Assembly (NCBI GenBank): GCA_002317115.1
Contig: DCIP01000008.1
Coordinates: 1 to 17,864 of the forward strand
Source of the DNA: Candidatus Scybalocola fimicaballi
Lineage (GTDB): Bacteria; Bacteroidota; Bacteroidia; Bacteroidales; Paludibacteraceae
Direction of reading: 5' to 3'
DNA: 17,864 nt
Shown: piece by piece, positions 1-8,000 of the stretch
Layout of the letters: each line of letters opens with the position of its first letter
Numbering within the stretch: position 1 is the stretch's first letter
Position numbers and translations under genes: made by a program
Notes under the pieces: model-generated
The model's database searches: none
Seen by the model: the letters and a program-made list of their open reading frames with translations, nothing else
What the model was told of the DNA's origin: nothing

Positions 1-761
1 TCCATACGCATCATACCGTTGTCGATGTGAAGTCCCATCACACGGTCTGTGCCCAACACACGGTTCAAAAGCACGAATGCGACTGTACTGTCCACACCAC
101 CTGATACAAGCAAGAACACTTTTCTGTCGCCAACCTCTCTCTTGATCTTCTCCGAGATTAGAGGCATGTAGCTCTTCATGTTCCACTCACGCTTGCAGCC
201 GCAGATGTCGATGAAGTTATCAAGGATCTGCATACCATACTTACTGTGAGTCACCTCTGGGTGGAACTGGATTCCGTAGATCTTACGTGAGTCAAGGGCA
301 ACAGCTGCGATCTCGCAATCCTTTGTCGACGCGATGATCTTGTAACCCTCTGGCAATTTCTCAACTGCGTCACCGTGGCTCATCCACATTGGTGAAGACG
401 CAGGGATATTCTTCAATAGCGGGTGCTGAGGCTCCTTCAAAAGAAGGTCAGCGATTCCATACTCCTTCACCTTACCCGGGCGAACTGATCCGCCAAGCTG
501 TGAAGCCATCAACTGGTGTCCGTAGCAGATACCAAGTTTTGGCACTGGAATATTTAGAATTTCAGGATTGTAGTCGGGAGCATCCTCAGCGTATACGCTT
601 GATGGTCCACCACTGTAGATGATACCTGTTGCTCCCACAAACTCCTCAACTGAGGCAGTAGGAGGCAATATCTCTGTAAACACACCTAAACGGCGTACTC
701 TGTTTGCTATCAAGTGGGCGTACTGACCACCGAAGTCCAGAACTATGATTTTATCCTGCAT
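1..761 (-). CDS. guaA: GMP synthase (glutamine-hydrolysing), N-terminal 253 residues, cut by window edge
   Basis: The protein converts XMP to GMP using ATP and glutamine-derived ammonia, the last step of guanine nucleotide synthesis. Translating from the ATG at 759-761 gives an open frame of 253 codons that runs off the window. It starts MQDKIIVLDFGGQYAHLI. Residues 1-190 form a class I glutamine amidotransferase domain. The nucleophile is Cys79 in GICYGHQ, and His167 and Glu169 in QFHPEV complete the triad. The ATP-pyrophosphatase domain starts near residue 215, with the PP-loop SGGVDST at 220-226. The rest of that domain and the dimerisation domain lie outside. It is 105 bp downstream of aroK with a hairpin (798-823) between. 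I saw no TAnnTTTG box directly upstream, so either the promoter is unusual or the gene depends on read-through. The identification is firm; only the C-terminus is unseen. Confidence 0.96.
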   Translation of the reverse strand, partial: MQDKIIVLDFGGQYAHLIANRVRRLGVFTEILPPTASVEEFVGATGIIYSGGPSSVYAEDAPDYNPEILNIPVPKLGICYGHQLMASQLGGSVRPGKVKEYGIADLLLKEPQHPLLKNIPASSPMWMSHGDAVEKLPEGYKIIASTKDCEIAAVALDSRKIYGIQFHPEVTHSKYGMQILDNFIDICGCKREWNMKSYMPLISEKIKREVGDRKVFLLVSGGVDSTVAFVLLNRVLGTDRVMGLHIDNGMMRM

Positions 762-797
762 ATAATGGAATTTAATAATTTCGTTTTATTTTTCGAA

Positions 798-823
798 GTC
801 CGACGGGTTATAACCTGTCGGAC
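798..823. terminator. Near-perfect palindrome between aroK and guaA
   Basis: The 26-bp segment is an inverted repeat with one G-T pair. Its centre is GTTATAAC and the outer arms are GTCCGAC/GTCGGAC. It lies 43 bp past the aroK stop, where a terminator would be expected. On the minus strand it is followed by an A-rich run, not a T-run, so intrinsic termination is uncertain. It could also attenuate read-through into guaA or be a repeated extragenic palindrome: the palindrome at 15274-15309 has the same GTTATAAC centre. Confidence 0.5.
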
Positions 824-840
824 GAGACTATCCGTTTTTC

Positions 841-864
841 GTTTTCGTCTTCGTCTTCGTTTTC
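841..864. repeat. Hexanucleotide simple repeat right after the aroK stop
   Basis: Four 6-bp units follow one another: gttttc, gtcttc, gtcttc, gttttc. One base separates them from the aroK TAA (866-868). On the coding strand they read GAAAAC/GAAGAC. The aroK frame stays open through the repeat and would add a strongly basic tail if the stop were read through. I see no evidence that it is translated. Confidence 0.6.
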
Positions 865-865
865 G

Positions 866-1366
866 TTATTTCAACAGCTTATCGAAAAGGCTCCAGTCGA
901 CGTTTCTCGCGTCCACTCTGTATTTAGCCTTCTCATAGAAAGGAGTTCTCTTTCCAAGCGATTCTCTGATATACTCAAGCATCTCCTCGTCGCTCTTATC
1001 CTTAAGAAGCGGACGCTCGTTTTTGGCTGTGCGAAGATACTCGAAAAGCACCTCTGGTGTAGCCTCAAGATAGACAGTGTCGCCAGCGGCATTCATGATC
1101 TCCATATTGTCGAAGAAGCAAGGTGTGCCACCTCCGGCGGAAATCACGACGTCTTCAAACTCCGACACCTCTTTAAGCATATTGCGCTCAATCTGACGGA
1201 ATCCCTCCTCTCCCTTCTCCTTGAAGATCTGAGAAACAGTTTTGAATTGACGCTGCTCAATATACACGTCCAAATCCTTAAAATCCAAGTTATACTTCTC
1301 GGCCAACATCTTGCCGTAGGTAGTCTTTCCGCTACCCATATAACCCACCAAGAATATACGCTTCAT
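866..1366 (-). CDS. aroK: Shikimate kinase
   Basis: The enzyme phosphorylates shikimate with ATP to give shikimate 3-phosphate, the fifth step of the chorismate pathway, in the cytoplasm. The protein has 166 residues, close to the usual 160-175. It begins MKRIFLVGYMGSGKTT with the Walker A P-loop GSGKT at 11-15. The shikimate-binding residues are visible: DLD at 31-33 (Asp33 binding), Arg57 in GFRQIE, the GGG loop at 78-80, Arg118 in the lid (ERPLL) and Arg140 in KRTPFYE. The ATG at 1366 is chosen because an in-frame extension 40 residues upstream would precede both the conserved start of the kinase fold and the -7 box at 1390-1397, giving an untranscribed N-terminus. The next gene downstream is guaA. 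Confidence 0.95.
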   Translation of the reverse strand: MKRIFLVGYMGSGKTTYGKMLAEKYNLDFKDLDVYIEQRQFKTVSQIFKEKGEEGFRQIERNMLKEVSEFEDVVISAGGGTPCFFDNMEIMNAAGDTVYLEATPEVLFEYLRTAKNERPLLKDKSDEEMLEYIRESLGKRTPFYEKAKYRVDARNVDWSLFDKLLK

Positions 1367-1389
1367 TATCAATTTATAATTAGACGGTA

Positions 1390-1397
1390 CAAAATTA
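1390..1397 (-). promoter_or_regulatory. Bacteroidetes -7 box for aroK
   Basis: The minus strand reads TAATTTTG, a match to TAnnTTTG. It ends 23 bp before the aroK ATG, so transcription would start near 1383 with a leader of about 17 nt. No good TTG is found at the -33 spacing. The placement also supports the ATG at 1366 as the true start. Confidence 0.6.
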
Positions 1398-1494
1398 CAC
1401 TTTTTTTGGATATTATCACATACGTTGACGATGACGTTAACGTTGGCGGAACAAAAAAGGCTATACTTGTAGCGACGTCTAAACATATATTATC

Positions 1495-1604
1495 TGTAGA
1501 AAAGTGTAAAATCCAATGGCAACAAGTGCAGAAAAGTGTAAAATCAAGCATCAACAAGTGCAGAAAAGTGTAAAATTCAATGGCAATAAGTGCGGAAAAG
1601 TGTA
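1495..1604. repeat. Tandem 32-bp repeats, three full copies and a partial fourth
   Basis: Full units lie at 1495-1526, 1527-1558 and 1559-1590. A fourth begins at 1591 and matches for about 14 bp. The conserved core is tgcagaaaagtgtaaaat (the first unit has tgtag) and units end in caacaag or caataag. Units 1 and 3 differ at three of 32 positions; unit 2 differs mainly in its second half. There are no unique spacers, so it is not a CRISPR array. Closely spaced repeats like this resemble the multiple transposase-binding repeats at the ends of IS21-family elements. No transposase is nearby, so a relic is an inference only. Confidence 0.75.
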
Positions 1605-1670
1605 TTGCAACATCAATTAACATCAAGAATTTGTGAAGAAGCATCGGAGTATCATGTGGCAGGATCACAC

Positions 1671-1702
1671 AAAAAACCGTCTGCAACTTTCGCTGCAGAC
1701 GG
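1671..1702 (-). terminator. Intrinsic terminator of the lyase-esterase operon
   Basis: The minus strand shows a 9-bp perfect stem (CCGTCTGCA/TGCAGACGG, arms 1677-1685 and 1694-1702) with an 8-nt loop, followed by six T. It lies 38 bp past the stop codon of the esterase gene at 1741. This is a canonical Rho-independent terminator. Confidence 0.9.
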
Positions 1703-1740
1703 TAAAAAATTAGGTTATAAAATACCCGGCCAATAACAAA

Positions 1741-4700
1741 CTAATCTTTTATCACAATCTTATACCTTCCATTCATATGAGTACCATCCAATTTTAACAT
1801 ATAAATGCCGGATTCAATACCAGTCAAATCAACTGTTTCGTGATTGTATCCTGGAGCAATCTCCATTGATGCGACGCGAATTGTTCTTCCCATTGCGTCG
1901 ACTACAGAAACCTTCACGATATCGTTATCTTCTGACTCGCACGATATATTCAAGAAATCACGTGCTGGGATTGGACTCAAAACCACGTTTTCTGATGAAG
2001 CCGAGATTGTCTTAGACGCTGTCTCTGGGCCTTTCTCTACTCCCATCAAATAGTAGCATGCGTTACGTATTACCGAAAGTGCATCCTTAGTAAGATTTGC
2101 GTATGAACTACTGTTCAAACCAATCTGGATGAATTTATCTTTCAATGTCACGCCTCCGATTGTCGCACCTTCTGCAATCTCAAAGATACAGATCTGAGAT
2201 TCCTCTCCTTTGACTGACGCGATATCAGTGATAAGGCCAGACTTGTCTGTGAACGACGCTGTATTCATGAATGTCAACGCTTTATCATTGACCTCAGAAA
2301 CCATCTGAATCTCTCCTGTTGTGAATGTGATATCGCTGAACATCTGGTGGTTACGATACTCGCTCTCTACGTAGATTGATGCCTCAGTAGTGTTGTCGCC
2401 AAAGTCTTTTGTTGCCCAACCCCACGCACCAGCTGCAGTCTTGTAGGCGTGAACCTTCATGTTCAACACTGGCTTGTTGATGCCTTCCAACTCTGCGATG
2501 ATAGGTGCAGTCGACGGTGTCTCCTCGCTAATCAACACCATATCGAAGTCCTCAAGGTTGACATCTGAGTTGGCTGACGAAATCTCCCAAACGAATAGGT
2601 CGTTCTGAGCCTTCAACATCGGCTGGATAGGATCATCAGCGTAAGTAGCGCCATTAGGATCTGTGATATAGGCGATTCTCTTCTTGTCGGCAGGGAACGA
2701 CGACGGAAGTGGCGACTCAAGTGCACTACCACCATCAAACATGGCTGTAAGAGTAGTGTTCTTAGCTCCCATTGTGAAGCGGTAGATATTTGTCTTTGCC
2801 ACATCCTTGCCGTCTCTATTCCATGAAAGGAACTTGTTTCCTGTAGAAGGCAAAACCTTAACTGAAACAGGGCATCCTTCTGGGAATGTGTTAGATTGAG
2901 TTATAGTGCCAATTTTATCCTTGTTTGCCTTAACAGTCACCTTATACAATGGTTTCAAATAGCTCTGTAGTGAGCAGATGTATGGATCTTCAATCTCACG
3001 AAGTCCCTCTGTGATGAATCTACACATTGCCATTGCTCCCATCTCCTGGAAATGAGTACCGTCGCTGCTACCGCTTGGATAGTTGCTATACTCGCCTGCA
3101 GGGTAGAAATTGTAGAAGTAACGTGACAAGTAATCCGAATCAAACTGCTTGAAGTAGTTGTACGACTTCATGTTCAAATCAACGAACGCACATTTTCTGT
3201 TCTTTGCAACAGTCTCCATCGCACCTCTATAGTCAGCTCCGCTCTCTGTGAAGACGTTTCTCATCGCACCGTTCTTCCAAGCGTTAAGCACCATTGGTGA
3301 TACAAGCACAGGAATAGCTCCCTTACCTCTTGCCTCAACTACGAATGAGTCAATGTAAAGTTTATACTTGTCGACTGGAGTGTAACGCTCTGGCTTTGTG
3401 TCACGGTCGTTGTGTCCGAATTGGATGAATACGAAATCACCAGGTTTCAATGCGTTCAACACAGTCTTCCATCTACCCTGCTCACGGAAGCTTCTTGAGC
3501 TACGTCCGCCGATAGCATGGTTGACGATCTGGATATTAGAATTGAAGAAATACTTCAACACCTGGCCCCAACCTGTCATTGGGAACTGGTTATCCTTGTA
3601 GTCGCAAACAGTAGAGTCGCCAATCAAATAGATCTTACGTACAACACCATCCTTACCAATTGAGACGCAAACGTCAAGACGCTTTAGAAGTTTACCACTT
3701 GCATCAAACACCTCAACTGAGTATGTTCCGTTGTTGCTGACAGCAATCTCCTGAGTTGTTCCGTTAGTGATCTTGGCATTGTTGAAATACCATACATACT
3801 TGTTAGCTTTTGGAGCTACCAACACCTTCTTTGTGTTGTCGATTGTGATCTCTGCATTTTCGTCGAAATCATCTTTTTCAACAATGTTCGACTGATAAAC
3901 AGCCTTATAAGTGATATCGGCACTACCCATCTTGATTACCTTCAAAGATGTAGTGGCAATGCTCTTTCCTGTACCGTCTTCCCAACGAAGGAACTTAGCT
4001 CCGTTCTGAGGAATAGTCTTTAGAGTGACGTTGATTCCAGCAGGGAAAGATGCTGATCTTGAGATTGTCTTAGCCTTAGAAGCATCGTTAATCTTGAAAG
4101 TCACGTTGTAACGAGGAAGGATTCCTGGAATCAACTTCTTTAGATTAGCATCTGTGCTCTTCTCGATTGTTTCAATCACGCATCTTGCGTTGTCGATAGC
4201 ACCAGTTTCCTGATAGTGTACCTGGTCTGTGTTGCCCTTTGGATAGTTGGAATACTCACCAGCCTCAAGATGCATTGTAATATGTCTTTCTGAATAAAGC
4301 TGTCCCTGCTTAACAAATAGATCGTAGCAGAACTTATCCAAGTCGACCAAAGGAAGTTTTAGCGATGTTGCCAAATCACGCATCAACTGTGGATGCTCAT
4401 GGTATGAATCGTATGGCTTACCATTCTGCCATGCAGCACGACGAACTGTCGACACCAATACAGGGAAAGCACCCTTTGCCTTACAGTCGTTCACATACTT
4501 CTTGATGTAAGCGTTGAAAGTATCTTTTGGAGCGTAACGGTAAGCCTGAGTAGCACGGTCGTTGATTCCGAACTGGATGAAGACGAAATCGCCAGACTTT
4601 AGCTGCTTTCTAATGTCGGCCCACTTCTCATTGTAGAAGCTCTTTGAACTTGTGCCTCCGACTGCTTTATTGTAGCACACCACCTTCGATTTGTCGAAGA

Positions 4701-4875
4701 AGAAAGGTAACATCTGTCCCCATCCTTTACGTGGTGCATAACCATCATTGTAGTCCTGAACAGTAGAGTCTCCAATAGTGAACACTCTAATCTGAGCATT
4801 AATAAAAGCAGGGATGCTCAATATGAGCATCAACACTGCTATCAATCGCTTTATATTTAGAAAAAACTTATTCAT
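1741..4875 (-). CDS. Secreted tandem SGNH-hydrolase protein, probable rhamnogalacturonan acetylesterase (CE12-like), T9SS cargo
   Basis: The protein has 1044 residues. Residues 1-27 are a signal peptide (positive start, LIAVLMLILS core, cleavage after INA). SGNH domain 1 (about 29-240) has Ser37 in GDST, Gly73-Gly74, Asn105 in FGIND and Asp217/His220. An InlB-B-like beta repeat follows (about 255-328), then an Ig-like segment (about 340-405). SGNH domain 2 (about 413-630) has Ser421, Gly456-Gly457, Asn489 in FGHND and Asp605/His608. A second InlB-B-like repeat spans about 643-715. The module shared with the lyase spans about 731-947, and a T9SS type A sorting domain about 963-1044. Both esterase domains keep all catalytic residues. 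The fold and lyase context suggest removal of acetyl groups from rhamnogalacturonan I; substrate is inferred. It lies 128 bp downstream of the lyase, with no TAnnTTTG box in the gap, so it is probably cotranscribed. It could also act on acetylated xylan or other pectin. Confidence 0.88.
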   Translation of the reverse strand: MNKFFLNIKRLIAVLMLILSIPAFINAQIRVFTIGDSTVQDYNDGYAPRKGWGQMLPFFFDKSKVVCYNKAVGGTSSKSFYNEKWADIRKQLKSGDFVFIQFGINDRATQAYRYAPKDTFNAYIKKYVNDCKAKGAFPVLVSTVRRAAWQNGKPYDSYHEHPQLMRDLATSLKLPLVDLDKFCYDLFVKQGQLYSERHITMHLEAGEYSNYPKGNTDQVHYQETGAIDNARCVIETIEKSTDANLKKLIPGILPRYNVTFKINDASKAKTISRSASFPAGINVTLKTIPQNGAKFLRWEDGTGKSIATTSLKVIKMGSADITYKAVYQSNIVEKDDFDENAEITIDNTKKVLVAPKANKYVWYFNNAKITNGTTQEIAVSNNGTYSVEVFDASGKLLKRLDVCVSIGKDGVVRKIYLIGDSTVCDYKDNQFPMTGWGQVLKYFFNSNIQIVNHAIGGRSSRSFREQGRWKTVLNALKPGDFVFIQFGHNDRDTKPERYTPVDKYKLYIDSFVVEARGKGAIPVLVSPMVLNAWKNGAMRNVFTESGADYRGAMETVAKNRKCAFVDLNMKSYNYFKQFDSDYLSRYFYNFYPAGEYSNYPSGSSDGTHFQEMGAMAMCRFITEGLREIEDPYICSLQSYLKPLYKVTVKANKDKIGTITQSNTFPEGCPVSVKVLPSTGNKFLSWNRDGKDVAKTNIYRFTMGAKNTTLTAMFDGGSALESPLPSSFPADKKRIAYITDPNGATYADDPIQPMLKAQNDLFVWEISSANSDVNLEDFDMVLISEETPSTAPIIAELEGINKPVLNMKVHAYKTAAGAWGWATKDFGDNTTEASIYVESEYRNHQMFSDITFTTGEIQMVSEVNDKALTFMNTASFTDKSGLITDIASVKGEESQICIFEIAEGATIGGVTLKDKFIQIGLNSSSYANLTKDALSVIRNACYYLMGVEKGPETASKTISASSENVVLSPIPARDFLNISCESEDNDIVKVSVVDAMGRTIRVASMEIAPGYNHETVDLTGIESGIYMLKLDGTHMNGRYKIVIKD

Positions 4876-4916
4876 AATCCTATTCTTTTTGTGTTAGACG
4901 AATCAATTTTCTCATT

Positions 4917-4979
4917 CCCCCTTTGGGGGAGCACCATTCCTAAGTGGCTATGGGGTTTATGGGATATAGGAATGGTGCT
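4917..4979. other. Two adjacent hairpins in the lyase-esterase intergenic region
   Basis: A 13-bp perfect inverted repeat (arms 4930-4942 and 4967-4979, 24-nt loop) abuts a 5-bp ccccc/ggggg stem (4917-4929). The T-run (4979-4983) follows the large hairpin only on the plus strand, which is the wrong direction for the minus-strand operon. In the operon transcript the pair is not a canonical terminator. It may partly terminate, protect the 3' end of the lyase mRNA, or be a small inserted repeat. Confidence 0.6.
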
Positions 4980-5003
4980 TTTTATCAAAGGATTTTTTAG
5001 GTA

Positions 5004-8000
5004 TTAGTTTCTTACTATGAATTTAGATACATGATTGATCTTCTTACCCTGAATCTTTAGCATGTATACACCTGAGTGGATACCGCTCAATGAAGTCTGG
5101 TAGCTGTTGCTTCCTGAGAAAGTCTCAATCATATCGCTGCTGATCATCTTTCCTGTGACGCTGATTACAGAGATGTTAACCACGTCGTAATCCTCACCCT
5201 CGAAAGTAACTGTCAAATTATCAGATGTTGCGAAGACGTTCACATTCAAACCGATTGTAGTAGAAGTGATGATTTCAGAATCAGTCTCAGTACCATTGTT
5301 CATACCAAGTAGGTAGTAGCAAGCGTTGCGTACGATTGAAAGACCATCAGTAGTTAGATTAGCGTTAGAGCTTGAATTCAAACCGATCTGGATAAACTTC
5401 TTAGTAATCTTTGTTCCTGCGATTGACGAACCTTCTGGAATCTCAAAGATACATACCTGCTCCTCACCCTTAACTGATGCGATAGTGTTAATCTCACCGA
5501 TTGCATCTGTGAACGACGCTGGATTCATGTAAGTCAAACCTTTTGTTTCAACCGCTGAAACCATCTGAATCTCATTACCCTTAGAGAAATCGATACCCTT
5601 GAACATTGGGTGATTCTGATCTGCTGTCTCAACAACCAAGTTTGTAGCCTCTGCATTGTCTCCGAAACCGTTGGCTGCCCAGCCCCATGCTCCGTCTGCT
5701 ACCTTGTAGCCCTGAACCTTCATACTCAACATTGGAGTAGCGATGCCTTCAAGTTTTGCCATGATAGCCGCTGTAGATGGAGTCTCCTCACCGATCACGA
5801 TCAAATCGAAGCTTGACAAATTAGCGTCTGCAGCGTCTGCCTGAATCTCGCGAACGTAAAGGTCATCGCAACCCTTCAACATTGGTATTATTTTGTTGTT
5901 TTTGTAATTAGAGTTTGTATTGTCTGTAATATAAGCTACACGTTTCTTGTCACCAGTGTTCACAACGTTAATGTTGATCTCTACCTTAACTACCTCACTG
6001 CCACCGACACTGTTGATTGTGATCTTACCAGCCTTAGCAGGAGTACCAGAGATTGTCAATGTTCCGTTAGCCTCTTTAGCTGTAACACCGTCGATCAATG
6101 CATCATACTTGAAACCAGTTGCTGTTCCACCTACTGTTAGCACTACTGGAGCCATTGCCTCACCCTCGAAAAGTTCCTGAGTTAGAGAACCTGTAGAAGT
6201 CATCTCTGCTGTCTCTGGAGCTGGAGGAGTTACACTGCCCTTCTTGTTTAGATAGATATCTGGCTGCTTGATCTTATCAACTCCGTCACCGATGTAGAAG
6301 CCAAGGTGAGGTGGCTGGTTGTAAGATGAGTTCTGCCATGCGATACCACAACGGTAAACAGCATCGTGCATTAGAGTGAACAAACGATATTTAGATTCGA
6401 TTGTAGTAGTGTAGACATAGATCTCATCAGCACCGTTATGAGTGATAACCTCCTCACGCCAGTCACCAAATAGATCGGCAGAAAGACATGGAGTAGCCTT
6501 TGTTCCGTTACAAGAATTACCCTTCAAAGTAATCAATCTTGTTGTTCCGTTGCCGTTCCACTTGTCAAGCTTTGTTCCGTCAAGTAGCTCATCCTGAAGG
6601 TCACCATCCCAATAGATACGGAAGTTCTGCGATGGTTTCTTATTGCTGATCACCTTACCTTTGCAGTCGAACACATCTGAGTTGTAAGCGCTCCAGCACT
6701 CAAAACCTCTGTGCTTAGCATCGATATCGGCAGCCATACAACGACCGTTATCTGTACCTGTAGCCTTACCGAAGATTACCTTACCTGTACGAAGGTTTCT
6801 CATCTCGTATCCGTACTTGCTACCCTTCTCCTCGTGGCAGAACCAACCTTCCAAATCCTCTGTGTCTGGATCCATCTGGCTCACGTGCATTGCGTCACCG
6901 TGTCCGAAACCAGTTCTGTAGTAAAGTTTACCATCGTGATCGATACAAGCAGAACCAAGGATGATTTCATCTTTTCCGTCGCCATCAACGTCGGCTACAC
7001 TCACATTATGGTTTCCATCACCGTAAGCTCCCTGTCCCTTAGTTGTTGAGTGGTGCTCCCAACGCTGAACCAACTTGCCGTTCTTCAAATCATAGGCTAC
7101 GACATGAGCCTGTGTATAGTAACCACGACACATAACTACGCTTGGGTGTACACCGTCAAGATAAGCAGTACAAGCGTTGAATCTGTCGACACGGTTACCG
7201 TATGTGTCTCCCCATCCACCTACGTTACCACGTACTGGATTGTATGCAATAGTGTTCATTTCTGCTCCCGTTGCGCCCTCGAAGACTGTCAAATACTCAG
7301 GACCAGTCAAGATGTAACCGTTACCGTTTCTGTAGTCAGCATTAGGATTATCCTTACCCATGATGACATTCTTTCCCTTACCGTCCTTTGTTCCTGGTGC
7401 TGTCTTGCAGACTAACTCTGCCTTACCGTCGCCATCATAGTCGAACACCTGGAACTGAGTGTAGTGAGCTCCCGCTCTGATATTCTTACCAAGGTCGATT
7501 CTCCAAAGGAAAGTACCGTTTAGTTTGTAACAGTCGATGTAGACGTTACCAGTAGTACCCGACTGAGAGTTATCCTTTGCGTTTGTTGGGTTCCACTTTA
7601 GGAACAACTCGTATTCACCGTCGCCATCAACGTCACCACAGCTCATGTCGTTAGGCTCGTAAGATGAACCTGGACGCTTAAGCTTGATTGTCTTGAACTG
7701 CTGACCCCAAGGAGTCACTGCGTCAGATGCGTCGATCTCTTTGTTGTTGACAACTGCCTTGACAACATACTTTGACGACTCGTTTCCTCCAGCGTCAACG
7801 TAATTTGTCTTAGTAGTAATAGGAGTTGAATTCAACTTTGTACCGTTACGATAAATATTGAATGCTGTGCTCTGAGCATCGTTACCCAAGAATCTCCAGC
7901 TTACAAAAACTCCGTTGCCTGTCTTTACGGCAACAACACCTCTGTTAAGATACTCCATCTGCTTTGTTGCTGCAGATGCATCCATCTGTGCTGCTACGGC

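Larger units (their letters stand above)
1367..1740. other. 374-bp gene-free gap upstream of aroK
   Basis: From left to right the gap holds the aroK -7 box, a stretch rich in acgtt/gacg motifs (about 1423-1447), the 32-bp tandem repeat array (1495-1604), an unassigned AT-rich stretch (about 1605-1670) and the terminator of the esterase gene (1671-1702). Open frames in both directions cross the repeats, but the unit length (32 bp) is not a multiple of three, so the reading frame changes with each copy. None has a recognisable product. I regard the gap as non-coding. Confidence 0.7.

Noticed and set aside
1367..1486. 40-codon N-terminal extension of shikimate kinase
   Set aside because: It crosses the predicted -7 box of aroK, has no counterpart in the family, and the P-loop is already at the normal distance from the ATG at 1366.
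1495..1604. CRISPR array
   Set aside because: The copies are directly adjacent with no unique spacers, and no cas gene is present.
1369..1686. 105-codon minus-strand frame across the 32-bp repeats
   Set aside because: The repeats are not a multiple of three, so each copy is read in a different frame; the product is low-complexity and contains the terminator stem. No protein character is visible.
4930..4979. Simple intrinsic terminator for the lyase gene
   Set aside because: The T-run is on the wrong side for the minus-strand transcript, so it was kept as an unassigned hairpin pair.
7050..7415. 121-codon plus-strand frame opposite the lyase
   Set aside because: It is antisense to conserved PL11 sequence; the minus-strand frame has clear domain motifs over the same bases, and the plus product resembles no known family.
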